Below, piece after piece: positions 56,475 to 64,000 of a DNA stretch of 64,000 bases (position 1 is the stretch's first letter; the number at the start of each line of letters is the position of its first letter). The stretch comes from Rhodotorula mucilaginosa. Lineage: Eukaryota > Basidiomycota > Microbotryomycetes > Sporidiobolales > Sporidiobolaceae. Under the pieces are notes generated by a model. The model was not told the DNA's origin. It saw only the letters and a list, made by a program, of their open reading frames with translations, and searched no databases. The stretch lies in NCBI GenBank assembly GCA_034406715.1, contig CP137874.1, positions 806,001 to 870,000 of the forward strand, given 5' to 3'. The position numbers and the translations under genes were made by a program.

Positions 56475-56906
56475 CGTCGAACGTCACAGTAAGGGTGCGC
56501 TGGAGACGCTGGTGAGAGGTGGGAGGGTCAAGGTCGGGTTGTCCCGGAGTTGAGAGAAGGGGCGCGAGCGCGAGTTCCGACAAGGGAGAGAAAGCCGAAG
56601 AGGATGGGCAGACTTGTACGTTTCGAGAATGTAGGGTTGAGCGTTTAAGGTATGAGAATGTCTGTGTTGGGTGCGAGCGAGCTTGCTAAAGAGGCGATGC
56701 GGAAAGAGAAGTCAAGGATGCGATGAAGTGATGCGGGGGGGCGAATATAGGAGCGATGCGGCGGCAATGCGGCGGTGCGAGTCGGCGAACATGACGCAAG
56801 CGAAGGGACGGCGACCGTTGCGACGAGGTGTGTGCGTGAGCGAGGACCTCCGAAAGGGGAAGAAGAGGAGGCTCGGTACGTCGTGGGGTCGGAATGGCGG
56901 GATGCT
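56475..56906. other. Secreted-protein promoter / polysaccharide lyase 3' flank
   Basis: A 432-base stretch between two minus-strand genes, G-rich on the plus strand. Several overlapping short frames without motifs are seen. No gene is supported. Confidence 0.45.
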
Positions 56907-58187
56907 TTAGGCGGAAATGCAGAATGCGGCAAATAGTAGCAACAAGAGGGTACCGATACAAGGCAAGGGTGTAGAATATCCTCGAGAGGATCTAGTATGC
57001 GAAGTCGGCGAAGGGGAGGAAGTCGAAGGACCGGCGGACGTGTCGCTGCTGGAAGAAGAAAAAGTGGCGTTCACGGCCGGACCGGTCGTGTTGGACGAGT
57101 CGGGACCGTACCAGACCTGCAGGCCGACACCATTTCAGGTTCTGATTGACTCGTATTCGGCAAGACGGCGGGGGAGGGAGTACTCACGGCAAAGTTGCGG
57201 AAATATGCCGCGCCACCTGTGCTGTCCCACGTGTTGTCGCTGCCGCCGAAAAAGGTACTGAAGAGGACGTTCTTCAAGGTGACGTCCTGTGAGGTCCGAT
57301 ACACGATGCCGGTCTGAGCCAGGGCGAGCGTGTCGTTCGCGTAGAGAATGAGCACGCCGTTCGCATGACCGGGAGTGTTGAGCGAGACGAGTTGCGTGAG
57401 GCGGGTCCAGCTGGGTGTGGCGCAAGAGAACATTAGTGAGAGACTCTTTCGCATCGGCATTTGATGATGCGCGATGAGTTCTCGAGTGCAAAGCAGAGTC
57501 AACATACCCGCCTCGCGAGTAGGAGAACGTGCCGCGCGAAAGGCTCGTACCGAAGTCTTGATTGCACAGGACGTCGCTCTGCTGGCAGAATCCGTCGAAT
57601 GATGGTATGTAGGCGTACACTGCTCGGCAAAGTGTCGTTCTTTGGATTAGTCCTAATCTCATTTCTTAGCCGCGCGACAAGGACGGCTCACCTTCGCCGA
57701 TGCCCCGGTTGCGCCACATCAACCTCGCGCTGAAACAGTCCGGTTGGTGATTCCCTCCGGTGCAGATCGAGGTCGCGTTTGGGCTCGCACCGTACAAGCC
57801 GGGCAGTTTCCCGCCCTTGACCCAATCAAAGTTGGCGTCGAACGCCACTTCGTACGAGAGGACGGCCGTTTGAACCGGCGCGGTGCCCGCAAAGAGGTTC
57901 ATCGAGAACTGGGCGCCTTCTCGCGTCCCCGCGGGGTAGTGCACCTCGAGAGATTCGTCCCCGGCGCCGCCTGACCAGTTCAGGTTGTCGGCTCCGGAGA
58001 ACCCGCTCGCGTACCAGTGCTTTGCTAGCGATACGGTCATGTTGTTCGGTGTTTGGGCAGGTGCGGGAGGCGAAGGCGGCGTAGCGAAAGTTGAGAAGGG
58101 GAGCGAGAACGCTGCTGCGAGGGCCGAGGGCCCGTGGACGTTAAGCGAGGACGGCAGAGCCAGCTGCGTCGCAGAGAGGGGAGACAT
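56907..58187 (-). CDS. GPI-anchored polysaccharide lyase, family 14 type
   Basis: The pattern of family 14 lyases (beta-elimination of uronic-acid polymers) is clear: KHWYASGFSGADNLNWSGG, LSYEVAFDANFDWVKGGKLP and GLYGASPNATSICTGGNHQP, then FSARLMWRNRGIGEG, YAYIPSF, TSLSRGTFSYSRGG, TQLVSLNTPGHANGVLILYA and VLFSTFFGGSDNTWDSTGGA. The last exon (after about 57095) encodes VWYGPDSSNTTGPAVN, a long Ser/Thr-rich spacer and a hydrophobic end GTLLLLLFAAFCISA, typical of GPI attachment. The ATG at 58187 gives no strong signal peptide, so an upstream exon is possible. Three or four introns are present. The substrate is not predictable; glucuronan-like polymers are candidates. Confidence 0.82.
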
Positions 58188-58603
58188 ATCGGAACCGGCC
58201 GGCCGGCGATGGGTCGAGGCTGACTTCACAGAGGGGCAGAGAGCACGCTCCGGCAGCAAGGGTAGCGGTGGCTGGTTCCCGGAGGCTGAGCGGAGGACAA
58301 GGGACGGGAGCGTGTCGAAGCAAGGATGCGGCGCGTGTCTGGGTTGGCGCTCAGGGTCGTGATCGCATGTGAGCCAGCAACAGCGATCGATTCAGCTCAC
58401 TTTTGGTGCTGTACTGCGAAAACGAGATCGGAGAAAGCGAGAACGGCGACTCCGAGCGGCGGCGGACTTGCGAGTGATCGAGCCACGCGTTTCTCATCAG
58501 CGTGGCGCGACGCGTCGTTCAGCGCGAGAAGAGAAAGCCGGGTCCTTCCCCTCTAGCCAGCTCGACCGCATAGCCAACTCATTCGACCGCATACCCGAAC
58601 GCC
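58188..58603. promoter_or_regulatory. Divergent promoter region between the lyase gene and CTF8
   Basis: A 416-base stretch between divergent genes. The lyase frame stays open beyond its ATG up to about 58259, so a 5' exon of the lyase may lie here. No other gene is supported. Confidence 0.45.
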
Positions 58604-59490
58604 ATGCAACTTCCGCTCGAGCCCTCGGCCTCCCTCGCAGACCAACTCGCTTCAGATCAGGGTGGTCAAGGGGTCCCACCGCTCGCCTTTATCGACGACG
58701 AACCGTTCCTCCTCGAACTCCAGGGCTCGCTCGACCCGCCAAAGGGCGAAGACGCAGACACGACGGAGCGATTAGGCGGAATGAGCGGACTCAGGGTCGG
58801 CAAACTCGACTTTGAGAACCCGGTCAGTCCGTTCCTTGTCGTCGGTCGGAGCCTTCTGAAGCCTGACCCGTGCCGTGAGGCTTGCAGAAGAAGCCTATAC
58901 TCAGGATTGCTCATCACCGCCTCGAAGGCAAAATCGAAAAGCTCGCAACTCCATATGCTCTGTTACGCACCCGACCAAACGATCCCTCTTCCCCTCGCGA
59001 CGCCGACTCCGAGCGCCCTGCCAAACGCCCTCGAACCGATTCGTCCGGTATCTGGCCGAACGCAGCAGCTTCACGCTCCGGACCTGAAGGCGGAAGTTTG
59101 GACGTCCCGAGCAAGCGAATCGAGATCGTCGCCCTGATCCGCAACAAACTCGTGTTTTCGAAACGTCCGGAACCGCTCATCGACGTCAGCTCGGAAGCCG
59201 ACCCGACTTTCGAGACGCGGAAGAGGGCAGCGTTGGAATCCAACAAGGGCGTGAAAGGTCCGAGAGGAGTGGCGGCGGCGACGGCGATGCCGGGGGGTTC
59301 GACAACATCGGCGGGAAGCGCGGGGCCAGCGGCAGGAAAGGGCGTCTCTACCGGCGGATCAGGAGCAGAGGCGAGTGCGAAGGCACCAGCATCCGGGGCA
59401 AAACCGGCCAACGCAGGACTGGGCAAGGCGTCCAACTTTTTCGCGCCGCGGAAACCTGCCGCCGCAAAACCGGCAGGTGAAAAATCGTAG
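58604..59490 (+). CDS. CTF8: Ctf8, subunit of the alternative clamp loader Ctf18-RFC
   Basis: Ctf8 with Dcc1 and Ctf18 loads PCNA and supports sister-chromatid cohesion. The start MQLPLEPSASLADQLASDQG is followed by FLLELQGSLDPPKGED and GLRVGKLDFENP. An intron (about 58825-58889) leads to KKPILRIAHHRLEGKIEKLA (the I-x-H-x-L-E-G-K signature) and TPYALLR. The C-terminal half is an Ala/Gly/Ser-rich extension with a basic nuclear-type stretch (RPAKRPRTD) and ends ASNFFAPRKPAAAKPAGEKS. The ASNFFAPRK end resembles a PCNA-interacting (PIP-like) motif with paired Phe, which is suggestive but unproven. The protein is longer than the yeast one (133 residues). Confidence 0.88.
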
Positions 59491-59684
59491 CGGCGCACCG
59501 CCTGCCTTATCATATAATCTGCATAGTCTCTCTCATACTGGCAAGCAAAGGCGGGTATCGATGAGGTCATAATGGTTGTCGGTTTTGCCCGTTACTCCTG
59601 ACAGCACGCTTCGTCCCTCTTAACCTTTCCGCCTCAAGTCGCTCTCACTACATCTCGCTGGAGCTCGCTGCGGACAGCTCGGAC
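59491..59684. other. CTF8 - FBL1 spacer
   Basis: 194 bases holding the CTF8 3' end and the FBL1 leader. It does not contain the promoter repeat found before FBL2 and FBL3, so FBL1 has a different upstream context. Confidence 0.5.
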
Positions 59685-61068
59685 ATGAACTTCTTCACAA
59701 GTCTCATCGCCCCTCCGATCCCTGGCTTCGCGCCGTTCTCGTTGCTGCCGGACGAACTCATCATCGCCATCGCCACGCACTTACCTCAACTCAAGAGCTT
59801 CCCGGCAGCACGGGAGCGGCCCTGGAGCATGGAACAGCGCTCAATCGAGTACTTTGCGAGCGTGGACAAGCGGATCCGCCGCCTCGCCTTGTCAGTCCGT
59901 TGGGAGGTGCGTTCGGGTTTTCACGCTCAGGCCGCTTTTCCCCGGCCGAGGCACTGATCTCGCGGTTCTTTCACCCTTGCCTGAACGCTGTCCATCTCGC
60001 TGCGAATGTTCGCATCGTCGACGCCTTTGGTCCTCGAACGCCTCTCGCAGTACGGGCACCTCGTCAAGAAGCTCGTCGTGCGCGCCATCTCCAGCCAATG
60101 TCAAGTCACTTTCCAGCAGCAGCTCGACCGGACCGTCGCCTGCCTTTCTGTGTGCGACCACATGAAGGATCTTACCCTGCGGATCCGCCACTTTAGTGAT
60201 ACTCACAGCCGCGAATCGCTTGCGACAGTCTTCGAGACTTTGGCCAAACGCGCGTCGAAGCTCGAACACCTTTGTTTGGTTTCGAGTTGGCACACTCTCG
60301 ATGGGCTCGAGCACTTTGAGGATGTCTTGTTGGCGACGACATGTCTCAAGTCACTCTGCATTGATGGTGCTGCCTTTGAAACGCTCCAGATCGACAACCT
60401 GGGTCACCAACATCACCAGCTTCACGCTCGCCGAATCCCGCAGTTGCCACCTCTTCCCCTCTTGACCACATTGAGCATCCCGACCGCCAACTTCGTCACG
60501 ACACGAAGCTTTGACGGCACATATGCCTGTAAGGAACTTGAACTCGCCTATGTCCGAGCTGGCGACCTCGCGCACGTCGCAAAGTGCGTCGGGCACTCCA
60601 TCCAACGCCTCAAGATTTCGTCCCTTTCACTGTCACTCTACGAAAACCCGCCACTCATTTTTGCGGCTCTACGCTACCTCAAGGCCTATGACGACGTGTT
60701 CGTCTACCTACCGGCCCTCTTGGACCCCGAAAGTCCACTCGAGACTCCGTGATCGACGAGATGGACGACAAGGTTTTTGCCGGTCTGCAAGAGTTCTACG
60801 AGCGACAGCCTCGCAAGACCCTCGCACGTATTGAGATCTTTCAGCCGCAGACTCCGCAACGGGATGTCTCGTGGATGGACCCCGGGCTGGACCCGGACCG
60901 GAGACGGAGGAGGAGCTTGAAGACGAACGTCGTCTCGAGATTGCCTCGCATCGAGTGCTCGAGCGCTGCCTCGCTTGGGCAGCTACTCGCGGCATCACCA
61001 TCGAAGCCAAATGGTACAAGGCGGACTGGTCTGCTCTCGAGGCGTCGGATTCCGAGTCGCAGGCCTGA
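59685..61068 (+). pseudogene. F-box/LRR-like gene FBL1 (family B), probably broken
   Basis: Exon 1 (59685-59907) encodes FSLLPDELIIAIATHLPQLK, then YFASVDKRIRRLALSVRWE, and ends at the conserved donor. Exon 2 resumes near 60003 (LVLERLSQYGHLVKKLVVRA), but where FBL2 has its acceptor CAG, FBL1 has CGA, so the 3' splice site seems lost. The leucine-rich part is open until about 60750. There the frame breaks (LETP-stop) while IDEMDDKVFAGLQEFYERQP continues in another frame. A second shift before 60910 leads to RVLERCLAWAATRGITIEAK in a third frame. Compared with intact FBL2 this gives two frame breaks plus a splice defect; sequencing error could explain part. Confidence 0.7.
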
Positions 61069-61076
61069 TTGCGCGA

Positions 61077-61250
61077 GGTGTGCGGGAAGGGGAAGAGGCA
61101 TCAGGTGCTGGCTTGCTTGTAGGAAGTTGTGAAACGCTTTGCTTGAACACTCGGACCCGTCTCACAAGAATAGATGCTCAGGGTAACAGAGTGCCGCTTA
61201 GCGGGGCGTTCGTTGGGCAAGAAGAGGTGCGCAGGATCCGGGAAAATGTC
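61077..61250 (+). repeat. Family B promoter repeat, copy 1 (before FBL2)
   Basis: This block recurs at 62816-62985, before FBL3, with about 95% identity by eye over 170 bases. The flanking coding sequences are clearly less similar. It includes AGGAAGTTGTGAAACGCTTT and CAGAGTGCCGCTTAGCGGGG. Confidence 0.85.
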
Positions 61251-61467
61251 AAGATTCGCTGGTGTTTGCGGCGCTGCGCATGAACCCGCAAACATGCGAG
61301 GTTCCGCGAAACGGACGAGACGTATCAGACAGCTTAGTATCACTTCGAGTTCAACGGATCCGAAACCGATTGGTGACTCAGAGGCGCGTGCAGGGCTTGC
61401 GGACGTCCGCGGACCCCATTTTCCGTTTTCCTCCCTTCCTCCTTCTCTTTACCCACTCACATAGGCT

Positions 61468-62808
61468 ATGGAGCCTGTAAAGGACAGTAATGACGGCATC
61501 ACTACCCGCCCTCTCGCCGCCAGCCCAATCCGACGATTCTCGCCGTTCTCGTTGCTGCCGGACGAACTCATCATGGCCATCGCCACCCGATTGTTGCCGG
61601 AGGAGCTCTGGGTTCGTGCTTACGAGCCCACGAGGGCCTCTCACCTCGACTACTTTGCGAGTGTGAACAAGCGGATTCGCCGAATTGCGTTGTCAGTGCG
61701 CTGGGAGGTGGGTTCGACTTTGCGCTGAGGCCCCTCACCAAACAGTCTGAGGCACTCAACGCTGACCCTCTGCCTCATTTGATGACAGGATATCTCGGTT
61801 CCTGTAGCCACTAAGTCGGCACCGCTAGCGCTCACTCGACTCTCACGTTACGGAGACCATGTCAAGACCCTCTGCTTGAGCGCCGGTTCCAATGAGAATA
61901 CGGTGACGTTCCAGGAGCAGCTTGCCCGGGTCGTCGCCTGTCTCTCTCTTTGCCACAACTTGAAGAGCGTCACCCTGGGCAACTCTCTAGACTGCAGAGG
62001 TGGGATGTTCGGATCGGGCGTGGAAGTTTGGCGGATTCTGGCCCAGCGCGCCAAGGAGCTCGAAGACTTGCGGATTCACCACGATTGGGTCGCTCTCGAT
62101 GGGCTTCAGTATCTTGTGAGCGTCTTAAGGGCCACACGTTGCCTCAAGAGACTCGACATCGAGGGTTCAGTTCCCCGGCTCCGTCTACGACGCGGTCGGC
62201 ACATGCCGCTTTTGCCACCCTTACCTGTCTTGACCGGTTTGTACATTCCAACAGCGCAGTGCATCACAGCGACAACCTTCACGGGTTCGGATACTCTCAA
62301 GACACTCAGCCTTGTACAAGTTGAAGCTGGCGACCTGGCGCATGTCGCAAAGTGTGTCGGTCACAACGTCAAGCGTCTCGACATTTTATCCCTTGCAGAG
62401 ACATGTCACGAGGATCCGCCACCAATCCTTGTGGCTTTACGTCATCTCAAACTGCCCCACAGCGCTACTTCCGTGCGCCTGTCGTCCCTCATTGACCCCG
62501 CAACCCAACTTGAGACCCTCACCATCTATCAGTTGAGCCGTGAAAACCTCGCCGACCTTCGAGAGTTCTACGGACGTCAACCTCACAAGACCCTCAAACG
62601 TGTGCACATCCTTGTGCCAGTTGAATGTCTCTGGCTCGAGTCCGAAGGGGATTACTGGGTCTCCGAGTTGAGCTTGGAAGCAGAGAAGCCGATCCGCGAA
62701 TGGCAACTTCGCAAACTTGCCTCGCGGCGTCTTTTTGACCGCTGCCTCGTGTGGGCGGCACAGTTCGGCATTACCATCCAGGCAAGGCTGTGCAGGCAAC
62801 AATCATGA
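61468..62808 (+). CDS. F-box/LRR-like protein FBL2 (family B), intact
   Basis: Two exons, 61468-61707 and 61789-62808, give 419 residues. The F-box-like start is RFSPFSLLPDELIMAIATRL, followed by LDYFASVNKRIRRIALSVRWE. The body consists of leucine-rich strands (ALTRLSRYGDHVKTLCLSAG; LARVVACLSLCHNLKSVTLG; LPPLPVLTGLYIPTAQCITA; AGDLAHVAKCVGHNVKRLDI), and the end is FDRCLVWAAQFGITIQARLC. That C-terminal strand resembles the ALA-x-A-x-ANGI-x-V strand of family A, so the two families may share a distant origin. The likely SCF adaptor role is inferred from the F-box. It is the only fully readable member of this array. Confidence 0.82.
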
Positions 62809-62815
62809 GGAATTG

Positions 62816-62985
62816 CGTGAGGTGTGCGGGAAGGAGAATAGGCATCTGGTGCTGGCTTGCTTGTAGGAAGTTGTGAAACGCTTTGCTTGAACACTCGGAC
62901 CCGTCTCACAAGAATAGATGCTCAGAGTAACAGAGTGCCGCTTAGCGGGGCGCTCGTTGGCAAGAAGAAGAGGTGCGCTTGGGTG
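62816..62985 (+). repeat. Family B promoter repeat, copy 2 (before FBL3)
   Basis: Second copy of the block at 61077-61250, starting just after the FBL2 stop codon. The start-to-start spacing of the array is 1783 bp (FBL1 to FBL2) and 1776 bp (FBL2 to FBL3). Confidence 0.85.
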
Positions 62986-63243
62986 CGCAGAATCTCGGCG
63001 AAAACGCCAGATCCCTCGGTATTTGCGGCGAGGCGCACCTGGACCTGCGATTATGCGAGCGTTTCGTACGAAACAAGCATGCTCGATATCAGAAAGCCTA
63101 CTATAATTCCAACTTCAACGGCTCCGAGAGCGATTGGCGACCGAGAGGCGCGTGCACGGCTTGGTGGATGTCCGCGGACCCGATTTTCCGTTTTCCTCCG
63201 GCCTCCCTTCCTCCTCTTCACCCAGACACGCTCACTGTACAGA

Positions 63244-64000
63244 ATGCAGCCTGGGCAAGAAAGTACAGCCAGCGACACCACCAGCTTCTCTGCCGCCGGC
63301 CCGCTTCCCGGGTCCTCGCCGTTCTCGCTCCTGCCGGACGAACTCATCCGCACCATCGCCACACACTTGCATCCGCCCGACCGATTTCGACGCGCGAGCT
63401 GGGCAGGGAACCCAGCGTACGCCCTCGACTACTTTGCAAGCGTGGACAAACGGATCCGCCGCATCGCCTTGTCAGTTCGTTGGGAGGTGCGTTCCGGTTT
63501 GGGCTCAGGCCGCTTACTCTGGCAAAGAGGATTAACGCCCTGCCTTCGGTGGGAAGTAGGCTGTAACACTGCATACAATCAGCCCCCTGGCGCCGCTGCT
63601 GCTCACTCGACTATCCCTGTACGGACACCACGTCAAGTTCCTTTCGGTATTCGCCAAGTGTGCCTGGAACACAATCACATTAGAGGAGCAGCTCGCCCGG
63701 GTCGTTGCCAGTCTCTCTGCATGCAAAAACTTGCAGAGCTTGACAATGTCAGGTATTCAGCAGGGCGGCAATGAGGAACGTCGATCGGGCGCCGCAGTCT
63801 TTCAAACTCTGGCCGAACGTGCTTCCAAGCTCAAATATTTGTCAATCGGCTCGTTTTGGACTGCGATCGGCGGAATTGAGAATCTGGAGGGTGTCTTATG
63901 GGCAGCAGCTTGTCTCGAACAACTCAGAATCGATTGCTCAAATGGGGGCCGTTATCTTCGAGCCCGCCGATTTCCGCCTTTGCCACCTCTCCCCGTGCTG
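63244..64000 (+). CDS. F-box/LRR-like protein FBL3 (family B), partial at window end
   Basis: Exon 1 (63244-63486) starts MQPGQESTASDTTSFSAAGP and encodes SSPFSLLPDELIRTIATHLH, then LDYFASVDKRIRRIALSVRWE. The donor is the same GTGCG/GTGGG site as in FBL1/FBL2. The acceptor that keeps phase is GAAGTAG at 63559, giving AVTLHTISPLAPLLLTRLSL in exon 2. Exon 2 is open to the window edge (LARVVASLSACKNLQSLTMS; FQTLAERASKLKYLSIGSFW; RARRFPPLPPLPVL). Roughly half the protein is visible and it appears intact so far. Confidence 0.78.

Overview
The window looks like nuclear DNA from a GC-rich basidiomycete yeast, most likely a Pucciniomycotina red yeast (Rhodotorula/Sporobolomyces type). The reasons are dense genes, many short GT-AG introns, mitochondrial and eukaryotic housekeeping genes, and a chromodomain Ty3/gypsy retroelement. 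The species assignment is inference. No tRNA, rRNA, CRISPR or bacterial operon was found.

Layout. 0.4-8.8 kb: four head-to-tail F-box/LRR-like genes (family A, FB1-FB4). FB1 is split by a 38-bp tandem duplication and FB3 has ACG where its relatives start with ATG. 9.1-23.1 kb: a conserved block with a doubtful coiled-coil gene, PET112 (mitochondrial amidotransferase B), VMS1/ANKZF1 (ribosome quality control), an unknown multi-pass membrane protein, MGM1 (mitochondrial fusion dynamin) and a secreted ferritin-like Rds1-type protein. 23.8-27.3 kb: two more family A genes on the minus strand (FB5, FB6). 27.7-37.5 kb: SLD5 (GINS), an amino-acid permease, a Nudix CoA-diphosphatase-like gene and a malic enzyme with a mitochondrial-type leader that lacks an ATG.

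37.5-51.5 kb is a rearranged segment. A block that once read malic enzyme - OPI3 has been duplicated. Between the copies lie a dead F-box gene (FB7), a young chromovirus and a partial second copy sharing one LTR with it, a 5'-truncated F-box gene (FB8) and a 3' fragment of malic enzyme. The intact OPI3 phospholipid methyltransferase follows. The two malic enzyme 3' segments are almost identical, introns included, while the sequence just past the stop codon is clearly diverged, which suggests recent gene conversion. A decayed OPI3 first exon remains behind the intact malic enzyme.

51.8-59.5 kb: a family 25 glycosyltransferase, a nucleolar-type zinc-finger protein, a small cysteine-rich secreted protein, a GPI-anchored family 14 polysaccharide lyase and CTF8. 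59.7-64 kb: a second F-box/LRR family (family B) in a tandem array of about 1.78 kb period, with nearly identical promoters, running off the window end.

Taken together, a fast-evolving set of presumed SCF substrate receptors (eight family A and three family B loci, at least four broken) is threaded through an otherwise conserved housekeeping region. This is the most unusual biological content of the window.
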